From JASEFH01 sp034679905 (GTDB taxonomy: Archaea; Halobacteriota; Methanomicrobia; Methanomicrobiales; JACTUA01): DNA of 5,586 bases. Location of the stretch: the NCBI GenBank assembly GCA_034679905.1, contig JAXDAH010000178.1:1-5586 (forward strand), written 5' to 3'. The notes beneath the pieces are model-generated. The model saw only the letters and a list, made by a program, of their open reading frames with translations, searched no databases and was not told where the DNA came from. The translations under genes were made by a program, and so were the position numbers. Below are positions 1 to 5,160 of the stretch, in pieces; positions within the stretch are counted from its first letter, which is position 1; each line of letters opens with the position of its first letter.

Positions 1-648
1 CCCACACGGGAGCAGCGGAGAGTGCGGAGCGTGGAGCTCGTCATGGGAACCGAAGGGCTGATGGAGGAGCTGCTGGTTCAGGACAGAATATTTTTCTTCT
101 CCCCCGACAGGAGTGTCGGCTACCAGATCGGCCCGAAGTTCCTGGGTGTCAACGTCCTGAAGCCCTATCCCTCCTGGCAGCGGTTCCGCCCCCGGATCGA
201 GCATGCCATCCGCACACTGTCTGAAACTGTGGACATAAAGGGGCTCTATGGCATGAGCCTGCGCTACATCAATCTCATCCAGGCGCCCGGCCTCGACGTC
301 AACCCGGAGGAGTACTTCGAGTTTCTCCCCCGGTTCGGCGCGGGATTTCCGGTCCATGCCGACAGTTTCATGGTCGGCGCGGAACTGCCCTTCTTCGACG
401 GCCAGGATGCCTGTCGCATCGAGGTGAGCGACGGCATCCCCAGCATGCCGGAGTCGACCGCCTTCCTCCTGAACATCGAGTACTTCCTCGCCGAACCGGA
501 GTCCGTCCCCATCGATTCGGCGATGGACTGGCTCGACCGGGCTCACGCCAGGACCATCGAGCTCTTCGAGGCCAGCATCACGGAGAAAGCACGGGAGCTC
601 TTCGGGATTGCTGCGGAGGCGGAGGCGGCAGCTGGCGAGGCTGCCTGA
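1..648 (+). CDS. TIGR04255 family protein, N-terminus cut by window edge
   Basis: The frame is open from base 1 to a TGA at 646-648, giving 215 visible residues. A GTG at 22 could be read as a start, but the frame stays open before it and no ribosome site is visible, so I take the gene as truncated on the left by perhaps 30-50 residues. The visible part resembles the TIGR04255 family: a segment around visible residues 41-66 with the pattern YQIGPKFLGVNVLKPYPSW followed by a basic helix, then LRYINLIQ and a beta-rich middle (MVGAELPFF, CRIEVSDG). This family is sporadically distributed in bacteria and archaea and has no established biochemical function. No catalytic motif, signal peptide or membrane segment is visible. 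The C-terminal 20 residues are low-complexity Ala/Glu, written in imperfect GAGGC-type repeats. Family call by memory of its conserved pattern; function unknown. Confidence 0.82.
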   Translation, partial: PTREQRRVRSVELVMGTEGLMEELLVQDRIFFFSPDRSVGYQIGPKFLGVNVLKPYPSWQRFRPRIEHAIRTLSETVDIKGLYGMSLRYINLIQAPGLDVNPEEYFEFLPRFGAGFPVHADSFMVGAELPFFDGQDACRIEVSDGIPSMPESTAFLLNIEYFLAEPESVPIDSAMDWLDRAHARTIELFEASITEKARELFGIAAEAEAAAGEAA

Positions 649-673
649 GTGCGGGGATCGGGCATCCAGGCAC

Positions 674-680
674 TTTTTTT
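674..680 (+). terminator. T-tract, probable archaeal terminator of the TIGR04255 gene
   Basis: Seven consecutive T's lie 26 bases after the stop codon at 648, in the gap between two convergent genes. Archaeal RNA polymerase can stop at oligo-T tracts in the non-template strand without a strong hairpin. No equivalent T-tract is seen for the opposite-strand gene that ends at 733. Confidence 0.4.
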
Positions 681-732
681 CCGTTCTGCTATTCGTGCAG
701 CCGAACGCTTGCGGCGGGATGGTGCCGCTTCA

Positions 733-993
733 CTACCGCCGCAGCTGGCTCAGGAGATGCTCCACCGCAGCAGGATCGGCCATCTCGCTGAACTGGGCAG
801 AGGTTCTCGCATCCACATGTCGGTCGAGCGCCTGCATCTCCGCCCGGGGATCCAGCAGCTCGCTCATCGCGAGCGCCGCATGACGGGGTGCGTCGGCGCC
901 CTTCGAGTAGGCGGTTCCCCGGATCAGCGGCTCGAGCAGATCCAGGTTGTCCGGCACCTCCTCCCTGACCTTTAAAAACGTCAGCAGTCCCAA
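733..993 (-). CDS. Small protein of unknown function, 86 residues, TTG start
   Basis: I do not recognise this protein. It is supported as coding by strong G/C bias at codon position three (about 79 percent), by lying downstream of cofD on the same strand, and by a GGAG eight bases before the TTG at 993. No ATG is in frame before the upstream stop at 1015-1017. It begins MGLLTFLK and is predicted mostly helical, soluble and charged, with no cysteines, signal peptide or membrane segment. It ends at TAG 733-735, convergent with the TIGR04255 gene. An alternative is that the start lies at the ATG at 1007: one extra T in the T5 run (992-996 on this strand) would join MEQTF to LGLLTFLK in frame. 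As written, that ATG frame stops after eight codons. Expression would start in the AT-rich spacer. Confidence 0.65.
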   Translation of the reverse strand: MGLLTFLKVREEVPDNLDLLEPLIRGTAYSKGADAPRHAALAMSELLDPRAEMQALDRHVDARTSAQFSEMADPAAVEHLLSQLRR

Positions 994-1094
994 AAAGTTT
1001 GCTCCATTCCGCTCTCATCTAATAATTCTAATTACTCATTAATTAATATTTCTATTTTTAATAATCCTATAATTTTATAATTTATTGAATTCTA
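994..1094 (-). promoter_or_regulatory. AT-rich spacer: 3' end of cofD and probable promoter of the 86-residue gene
   Basis: Between bases 1021 and 1094 only 8 of 74 bases are G or C, in a region otherwise well above 60 percent G+C. On the minus strand it holds several TATA-like stretches, for example TTATAAAATTATAG at about 1067-1080 and AGAATTATTAG near 1019-1029, so the exact box cannot be chosen. It must contain the release point of cofD and probably the start of the following gene. Short T5 runs on this strand occur only further down (992-996 and 974-978), at the start of the small gene. Confidence 0.5.
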
Positions 1095-2000
1095 TTACAT
1101 ATTTTTGCTTATTATCCCGATCAGGGCCTTTGATAGCCCTATGCTCTTCTCCACGTCCACCATGAGGGTATCCAGCCGCTCCGCTCCCTCGATCGGGGTG
1201 GGATCCCGGGTGTCCTGGACGAAGAGATCCGTGAACTCCTCGTAGAGCCTGAACGTCCCGAGGGAGCTGGCCTCGCACCCCCAGGCTCGCATCAGCTCCG
1301 CGGCCGGTCCGCTCACCGGGCGGTCGCCGATGAACGGGCTGACCGCCACCACGAACACGTTGCGGAGCGCCGGGATGACACCCTCGCACTCGAGAATGGG
1401 AGAGATGGAGGTCACCGGGTTGCTGGGGCCGATCACTACGGCATCGCTCTCCTCGATGGCAGCGATCACCGCATCCGTCGCAGCAGGGCGATCCCGGCTC
1501 TTCCGCAGGACATCCTGCACCGCGAGCTGCCCCCGGTGCTTCACCCAGTACTCCTGGAAGTGGAGCAGCCCCTGCTCTGTCTGGATGCAGGTGGTCACCG
1601 CATGGTCGGACATGGGCAGGATCCGTGCCGCCACACCCAGCCTCTGCGCGAGCACGGCTGTACATTCGGTGAGCGTCTTCCCCTCGCGGAGCAGGTTGCC
1701 CCGCAGGATCTGCATGGCGCGATCTCGGTCCCCGATGCGGATGAACTCCTCCCCGCCCAGTTCCCGTAACGTCTCATGCGTGTTGAAGGTGTCATCGCGG
1801 ATGCCCCACCAGGTCTCCGTGTTCAGGATGCCGCCGAAGAGGTAGAGAACGGTATCCACATCGGGGGAGATGTGGTTGCCCGAGATCCAGATGTCCTCGG
1901 CGGTGTTGACGATGACGCTGATCGCAGCGTCCCCCAGCACCTCCCGCATGCCGCGGAGGAGCTTGGGCGTGCCGGTGCCTCCCGATAAGAATGTTATCAT
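1095..2000 (-). CDS. cofD: 2-phospho-L-lactate transferase (CofD), coenzyme F420 synthesis
   Basis: CofD joins the phospholactyl part of its activated GDP-linked donor to Fo, making F420-0, the core of the deazaflavin hydride carrier used by methanogens; it is cytosolic and needs a divalent metal. The product is 301 residues, normal for archaeal CofD. Visible family signatures: SGGTGTPKLL at residues 6-15, VNTAEDIWISGNHISPDVDT at 31-50 with the conserved Asn and Asp residues, WWGI with DDTF at 64-72, IGDRDRA at 89-95, LPMSD at 128-132, VIGPSNPVTSISPIL at 189-203 and SPFIG...VSGPA at 221-233. I chose the ATG at 2000 because archaeal CofD proteins begin M-I-x-F-S-G-G-T-G; an ATG at 2018 would add six residues. 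A TATA-like box sits 22-27 bases before 2000, which suggests a leaderless message. No frameshift or missing key residue is seen. Confidence 0.95.
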   Translation of the reverse strand: MITFLSGGTGTPKLLRGMREVLGDAAISVIVNTAEDIWISGNHISPDVDTVLYLFGGILNTETWWGIRDDTFNTHETLRELGGEEFIRIGDRDRAMQILRGNLLREGKTLTECTAVLAQRLGVAARILPMSDHAVTTCIQTEQGLLHFQEYWVKHRGQLAVQDVLRKSRDRPAATDAVIAAIEESDAVVIGPSNPVTSISPILECEGVIPALRNVFVVAVSPFIGDRPVSGPAAELMRAWGCEASSLGTFRLYEEFTDLFVQDTRDPTPIEGAERLDTLMVDVEKSIGLSKALIGIISKNM

Positions 2001-2021
2001 CAGCAGTACATGCGTCATTCG

Positions 2022-2027
2022 ATTAAA
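2022..2027 (-). promoter_or_regulatory. TATA-like box of cofD
   Basis: The minus strand reads TTCTTTAATCG here, with TTTAAT centred about 25 bases before the ATG at 2000. That is the usual archaeal distance from TATA box to transcription start, so transcription would begin at or within a base or two of the start codon. No Shine-Dalgarno sequence precedes either possible start, which fits a leaderless transcript. The motif is weak and the call is inference. Confidence 0.4.
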
Positions 2028-2067
2028 GAATCTGCATCATTTCACTCGAGTCGAGAGCAGCATCGAT

Positions 2068-2108
2068 TCTGCCGTTGCACCTTGGCACGGCGGCAGATCG
2101 TGTCGCCG
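2068..2108. repeat. Two overlapping, mutually exclusive inverted repeats in the divergent promoter region
   Basis: Repeat one pairs TCTGCCG (2068-2074) with CGGCAGA (2091-2097), with a further TGC/GCA pair inside. Repeat two pairs CGGCGGCA (2088-2095) with TGTCGCCG (2101-2108), eight pairs with one G-U and a five-base loop. They share 2088-2097 so cannot both form. They lie between cofD and the elongation-factor-like gene, upstream of both predicted transcription starts, so binding-site dyads are as likely as RNA structure. Confidence 0.35.
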
Positions 2109-2163
2109 CGATACCCTGTCGCACGTTCAAGTTTTCGACTGCGCTGTCATCCTGCCCCGGTAA

Positions 2164-2171
2164 CATTTATC
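2164..2171 (+). promoter_or_regulatory. TATA-like box of the EF-like gene
   Basis: The sequence CATTTATC stands about 50 bases before the ATG at 2218. With normal archaeal spacing, transcription would start near 2193 and give a leader of about 25 bases containing the ribosome site. It is the best AT-rich box in this stretch but is not a close match to the consensus. Confidence 0.35.
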
Positions 2172-2207
2172 ATCCTTATGGTCCGAATGGTGCGTACCCC
2201 TCTACAG

Positions 2208-2212
2208 GGTGA
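2208..2212 (+). promoter_or_regulatory. Ribosome binding site deciding the EF-like start
   Basis: GGTGA, inside AGGGTGAG, matches the complement of the 16S rRNA 3' end and stands five bases before the ATG at 2218. An in-frame GTG at 2209 overlaps this site, so the ATG is the better start. Confidence 0.6.
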
Positions 2213-2217
2213 GCGGT

Positions 2218-2466
2218 ATGGAGAGGTTGATCGGCGAAGTGACACATTACTTTCCCCGGATCGGGGTCGCTGCCGTGCGGCTCGACGACGATCTCAACTC
2301 CGGGGATGCGGTGATGGTGCGGGGCGACCAGACGAACTTCAGCCAGACGGTGAGCTCGATCCAGCTGGAGCACCAGACCGTCTCCCGTGGCCTCAAAGGA
2401 CAGGAGATCGGCGTGAAGGTGGAGCGGAGGGTTCACAGCGGAGACAGAATCTACCGGATGGTCTGA
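2218..2466 (+). CDS. Translation elongation factor-like protein (EF-Tu domain 2-like beta barrel)
   Basis: An 82-residue protein made of a single OB/EF-Tu-domain-2-like fold, without any GTPase domain. It has the pattern typical of small archaeal elongation-factor-like proteins: IGEVTHYFPRIGVAAVRL at residues 5-22, a turn with D-x-L-x-x-G-D (24-30), VMVRG (32-36), then F-x-Q-x-V-x-S-x-Q at 41-49, LEH at 50-52, and GQEIGVKVERRVHSGDRIYRM at the end, the G-D-E/Q-I-G and V-x-x-G-D turns being characteristic of the barrel. The family is widespread in archaea and some bacteria, and its role is not established. It stands alone, divergent from cofD, with its own TATA-like box and ribosome site. A strong inverted repeat follows the stop codon. 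Confidence 0.88.
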   Translation: MERLIGEVTHYFPRIGVAAVRLDDDLNSGDAVMVRGDQTNFSQTVSSIQLEHQTVSRGLKGQEIGVKVERRVHSGDRIYRMV

Positions 2467-2479
2467 AGTTCTCCCCGCA

Positions 2480-2515
2480 GGTGCATGCAGTTTCGGGAGA
2501 GCGAAGACATGCACC
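2480..2515 (+). other. Stem-loop just after the EF-like stop codon
   Basis: GGTGCATG (2480-2487) pairs perfectly with CATGCACC (2508-2515), and inside it TTTCG (2491-2495) pairs with CGAAG (2502-2506, one G-U), leaving a six-base loop. That is 13 pairs starting 14 bases after the TGA at 2464-2466. No T-tract follows, so it is not a classic intrinsic terminator; a 3' end stabilising or processing hairpin is more likely. Confidence 0.45.
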
Positions 2516-2663
2516 CCCGCGTGAGGACATCTGCCATCATCGCGATAAGGCTCCCACGGCGGCTGAACGGCGAATCCCGAACGGCGGTATCCGTAGCGCA
2601 CGGGAGATCCACGAACAACCTGCGCATCGGTTACTGGCAGAATCCGCAATAGCCTGCGGGAAG

Positions 2664-2696
2664 GAGGTCCCTTTCCACGATAAAACAGTGGACCTC
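2664..2696. repeat. Inverted repeat, 7 bp arms
   Basis: GAGGTCC (2664-2670) pairs with GGACCTC (2690-2696) around a 19-base spacer. An alternative pairing uses CCAC (2675-2678) with GTGG (2688-2691) stacked on GAGGT with ACCTC. No T-tract follows on either strand. Confidence 0.35.
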
Positions 2697-2738
2697 AAAG
2701 GTTCAAGGCAGCCGATCCCGATGAAGGGTATCGCACGC

Positions 2739-2768
2739 GGGGGTGGGGGAACGGAGAGCCCCTCCCCC
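2739..2768. repeat. GC-only inverted repeat
   Basis: Five G's (2739-2743), a T and five more G's (2745-2749) face four C's (2759-2762), a T and five C's (2764-2768), giving nine G-C pairs with one T-T mismatch and a loop of about ten bases. On the + strand it is followed by TCTTGCT, only weakly like a terminator tail. Confidence 0.35.
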
Positions 2769-2887
2769 TCTTGCTATAGGAGGTTGAACGGTGAGCAGAA
2801 GATTGCATGGCGATCTTGAGCGACCGTGTCCGCAATCTCGCATACCGCCACCGCGGCCGAGAGGAGAACAGCATTCCTGAGAAGGCT

Positions 2888-2946
2888 CTGTCGCACCCTG
2901 TGGAAGGGTCTGCTCGTGGTGCGCAGTATATCCCTTGATGCGACAG
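2888..2946. repeat. Nested inverted repeats, candidate structured RNA element
   Basis: CTGTCGCA (2888-2895) pairs perfectly with TGCGACAG (2939-2946). Inside, AAGGG (2904-2908) can pair with CCCTT (2932-2936), and CTGC (2910-2913) with GCAG (2923-2926). Three helices in the right nesting order make a 59-base arm-like structure. The strand cannot be told from pairing alone. Confidence 0.4.
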
Positions 2947-3048
2947 GTCTGTGGGGGTGATCCGCCGATAGAAGGGCGTTTATAGTAGAACCCATCAATC
3001 CCGAACGCATACCCCCGTCCGATCCTTCTATGAGAGGCCGTATCGCAT
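2938..3048. repeat. Second nested inverted repeat, overlapping the first
   Basis: ATGCGA (2938-2943) pairs with TCGCAT (3043-3048); inside it ATAGAAGG (2968-2975) pairs perfectly with CCTTCTAT (3024-3031); directly stacked within that, GCGTT (2976-2980) pairs with AACGC (3004-3008). The outermost arm uses the same bases as the right arm of the 2888-2946 repeat, so the two folds compete. Confidence 0.38.
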
Positions 3049-3236
3049 GTGGTTCCTCCCGAAGATATGCCATCCCCGACCTCCCGATCCGGGATGCCTC
3101 TAACCTGTTGTGAGATTAAAGGCACGACCTCGCCCGGGGGATGTGCGAAGGGGCCTGTCGTACGTGTCTGCCTGCATTCCCGTTGCCCGGCTGCCCGTCG
3201 GACGGGATCGTGCCTGCCGGCAGAGTATGGGAAGGG

Positions 3237-3260
3237 TTATTATCTCCGGTTCCCTGGAGA
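3237..3260 (+). promoter_or_regulatory. TATA-like box and ribosome site of the HNH gene
   Basis: TTATTAT at 3237-3243 is a fair archaeal box. GGAGA at 3256-3260 stands seven bases before the ATG at 3268 and is a good ribosome site. The two are uncomfortably close: a start about 26 bases after this box would leave almost no leader, so either the message is nearly leaderless or the true promoter is further upstream. Confidence 0.4.
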
Positions 3261-3267
3261 TTCTCAT

Positions 3268-3648
3268 ATGCCGCTGCCAGAGCCCTACGGCGTCACGCCG
3301 GAGATCTCGAGGAGGATCATGATAGCCGTAGCGGGGCGGTGCGAGCTCTGCCAGGAGGTGTGCAGCATGCCAGATCTTCAGATTCATCATATTCCCGCCG
3401 GGAATTATGCCGACCTGCAACGAAACATGCTGATCCTCTGCCGGCTCTGCCACATCCACGTGCACGCCCTGCCGGCCACCGCAGAGCAGCAGAGAGCATG
3501 GGCGGATCGCCGCCCCATCGGGACGAGGAAGTTGATCCGGAAGATCATGGGATACCGTCTGGAACCCATTATTCCGCCGGATCCAGGAGATCCGGCGGAT
3601 CTCTTCGCGGAGGCCGCCCGCAGCTGGGGGCTCAACGGGTCGGGCTGA
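3268..3648 (+). CDS. Small HNH-type (zinc-finger-like) nuclease-fold protein
   Basis: A 126-residue protein with an HNH/ββα-metal pattern. Residues C25-x2-C28 and C58-x2-C61 would hold a structural zinc; I39-H40-H41-I matches the first histidine motif of HNH enzymes (often DH or HH), N53 in QRNMLILC matches the central Asn, and H62 and H66 in CRLCHIHVH match the last motif. HNH proteins use one metal ion to cut or nick DNA. A short lead of about 24 residues precedes the domain and about 60 follow it, with a basic patch (GTRKLIRKIMGYR) and a proline-rich tail. I chose the ATG at 3268 because GGAGA precedes it and the frame upstream looks non-coding, although it stays open back to about 3049. 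No methylase, integrase or restriction partner is next to it, so its target and role are unknown. Confidence 0.82.
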   Translation: MPLPEPYGVTPEISRRIMIAVAGRCELCQEVCSMPDLQIHHIPAGNYADLQRNMLILCRLCHIHVHALPATAEQQRAWADRRPIGTRKLIRKIMGYRLEPIIPPDPGDPADLFAEAARSWGLNGSG

Positions 3649-3779
3649 AGCTACAGGGCGATCTGCGGTGTTCTGAAGGGTGCGGCGCCCCCTCTGCTCG
3701 GGACGTCTTCGCTCGCGGCGGCATCCTGCCGGCTGTCGCTATGGCGCCCACCCCGCCCCCCGAGGGGGAGGTAAGGCGA

Positions 3780-3809
3780 GGAGCCGCAGGCACGGGCGAG
3801 CCCGGCTCC
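3780..3809. repeat. GC-rich inverted repeat in the spacer before the HD gene
   Basis: GGAGCCG (3780-3786) pairs with CGGCTCC (3803-3809), and GGC (3789-3791) with GCC (3800-3802) inside it. A smaller CCCCC (3756-3760)/GGGGG (3764-3768) hairpin lies just upstream. Both are between the HNH stop at 3648 and the HD promoter. Neither has a T-tail. The spacer 3649-3937 holds no other recognisable feature except the promoter. Confidence 0.3.
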
Positions 3810-3849
3810 CGCACCGAACTCCCCTGCAGGTGCCCCGTCTCGGATACCG

Positions 3850-3883
3850 TTATTATACTCCCGTGCAGATATACCTGTATAAA
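3850..3883 (+). promoter_or_regulatory. Promoter of the HD-domain gene and ubiX
   Basis: TATAAA at 3878-3883 is the best TATA box in the window; with normal spacing it gives a start near 3904-3907 and a leader of about 30 bases to the ATG at 3938. A second box, TTATTATAC at 3850-3858, lies upstream. The predicted leader has no clear Shine-Dalgarno sequence. GAGGTGA at 3884-3890 looks like a ribosome site, but it is too far from the ATG. Confidence 0.5.
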
Positions 3884-3937
3884 GAGGTGACGGGGGCCGG
3901 GCGACCCGCACGGCCCGTCCCGACCGCTGGGCTGCTT

Positions 3938-5143
3938 ATGAAGATCATCAAGGATCCGGTGCACGGTTTCGTCGAGGTGGACGACAACGCTCTTCTGCTG
4001 CTCGACTCCCCTCCTCTGCAGCGGCTCCGGTACGTCAAGCAGCTCGGGTTCACCTACCTGGTATACCCCGGAGCGATCCACACGCGGTTCGAGCACTCGC
4101 TCGGAACCATGCACCTTGCGATCCTGATGTGCCGCAAGCTCTCCCTCTCCCTGGACGAGACGCTCCTCGTGTCATCCAGCGCGCTGCTCCACGACATCGG
4201 ACACGGCCCCTTCTCCCACGCCCTCGAACCGTTCATGCGGGAGTTCCTGGGCTGGGGACACCTGGATGCTGGCGCCCGGCTCATCCGGGAAGGGATCGTC
4301 GCCGACCTGCTCGAGCATGCGGGGATCGATCCCCGGGAGGCGGCGGAGATGGTGAGCGGCCGCCACCCCCTCTCCGGCATCATCCACGGCGACCTGGACG
4401 TGGACCGCATGGACTACCTCCTGCGGGACGCCCACTATACTGGCGTTCCCTACGGGACGGTGGACGCCCACCGCCTGATCCAGGGGACCATCCGAACCGA
4501 CGCGGGGATGGTCCTGGACGAGAGCGGGATCCACGCGGCCGAGTCCCTGCTGATCGCACGGACGCTGATGCGCCCGTCTGTCTACTTTCACCACGTCAGC
4601 CGTATCGCGGAGAGCATGCTGACGTATGCACTGGAGGAGCATCTGCAGGAGGGTGGCGAGATCGCCGCCCTGATGGGGATGGACGACGCCGAGTTCCTGC
4701 TCGAACTGCGCCGCTCCCGGAGCGCGACGGCGAGGCAGATGGCCGAGGCCGTGTACCGGCGGCAGCTCTTCAAGCGGGCCCTCTACGTGGGGAGCGACCG
4801 GGTGAATGCCGCGGCGCTCCAGAGCGAGAGCAGTTTTGCGTCCTCGCGACGGTTCGCCCGGGAGATCGCCACTGCTGCCGCCCTGGACGAGGGAGAGGTG
4901 CTCGTGGATATTCCACCGATCCCGCAGGACATGGTGGTTCAGGTGCGGGTCCAGAACCGGCACACGGCGTCGGTCCTGGAGGAGCTCTCCCCCCTGGTCA
5001 CCACGCTGAACGAGACGCGGAGACAGCAGTGGCGCATGGGCGTCTATGCGCCTGCACGGCATCGCGAGAGTGTCGAGGCGGCCGCGGCGGAGATCTTCCA
5101 CGTGAAGAAGCCCACGCGGCAGGATAAACTACCGGTAGGGTGA
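3938..5143 (+). CDS. HD-domain phosphohydrolase, dNTPase/SAMHD1-like
   Basis: A 401-residue cytosolic enzyme of the HD superfamily group that includes dGTPases and SAMHD1 (COG1078-like). It opens with MKIIKDPVHGFVEVD, the usual start of the family, which fixes the ATG at 3938 although the frame is open further upstream. Metal ligands are visible: H53 in TRFEHSLG, H85-D86 in LLHDIGHGPFSHALE, and the late Asp in GDLDVDRMDYLLRDAHYTGV (151-170). The rest is helical, followed by a C-terminal region with IPPIPQDMVVQVRV that I cannot name. Family members remove triphosphate from dNTPs, but substrates differ and cannot be told here. It is probably the first gene of an operon, with ubiX starting 17 bases after its TGA. 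Nothing is missing from the active site. Confidence 0.92.
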   Translation: MKIIKDPVHGFVEVDDNALLLLDSPPLQRLRYVKQLGFTYLVYPGAIHTRFEHSLGTMHLAILMCRKLSLSLDETLLVSSSALLHDIGHGPFSHALEPFMREFLGWGHLDAGARLIREGIVADLLEHAGIDPREAAEMVSGRHPLSGIIHGDLDVDRMDYLLRDAHYTGVPYGTVDAHRLIQGTIRTDAGMVLDESGIHAAESLLIARTLMRPSVYFHHVSRIAESMLTYALEEHLQEGGEIAALMGMDDAEFLLELRRSRSATARQMAEAVYRRQLFKRALYVGSDRVNAAALQSESSFASSRRFAREIATAAALDEGEVLVDIPPIPQDMVVQVRVQNRHTASVLEELSPLVTTLNETRRQQWRMGVYAPARHRESVEAAAAEIFHVKKPTRQDKLPVG

Positions 5144-5160
5144 AGAGTACAGGAGAAGGC

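Larger units (their letters stand above)
2467..3267. other. 800-base stretch without a convincing gene, rich in inverted repeats
   Basis: No reading frame here resembles a known protein. Frames that run through it on either strand lack the third-position G/C bias of the neighbouring genes. No tRNA-like T-loop, SRP RNA or RNase P RNA signature was found by eye. What it holds is a series of inverted repeats (2480-2515, 2664-2696, 2739-2768, 2888-2946 and 2938-3048), a short imperfect tandem repeat (2565-2592), and on the minus strand a plausible expression signal set: TTTAAT at 3115-3120, GGAGGT at 3079-3084 and ATG at 3071-3073, opening a 99-codon frame down to 2774. The last 200 bases precede the HNH gene and contain its promoter. 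Confidence 0.5.

Noticed and set aside
1990..2005. TGATGA on the minus strand resembling a C/D-box guide RNA C box
   Set aside because: It lies in the first codons of cofD and no matching D box or guide arrangement follows.
2695..2715. GGTTCAAGGC, resembling a tRNA T-loop
   Set aside because: The flanking five bases on each side do not pair, and no acceptor stem or anticodon arm can be built around it.
2010..2819. Long open frame (269 codons) on the + strand across the cofD upstream region and the EF-like gene
   Set aside because: It overlaps the well-supported EF-like gene in another frame, starts inside the cofD 5' region, and its product is Arg/Gly/Pro-rich without domain resemblance: a shadow frame of GC-rich DNA.
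2791..2877. GTG-started 28-codon frame behind a good AGGAGG (2778-2783)
   Set aside because: The product is very short and almost only Arg/Pro/Ser/Gln, overlaps the minus-strand candidate, and has no promoter in front; the ribosome-like site is probably chance.
2888..2946. Resemblance of GGAAGGGTCTGCTC to the SRP RNA helix 8 region
   Set aside because: The conserved GGAAG loop and opposite AGCAG are not in the right arrangement, and no long SRP-like pairing of flanks is present.
3141..3890. 249-codon + strand frame overlapping the HNH gene
   Set aside because: It is out of frame with the HNH protein, whose Cys/His pattern is clearly real, and its translation is low-complexity Arg/Gly/Pro/Ser.
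4172..5101. 309-codon minus-strand frame opposite the HD gene
   Set aside because: It is the complement shadow of a gene with strong third-position G/C; the + strand product has an intact HD active site.
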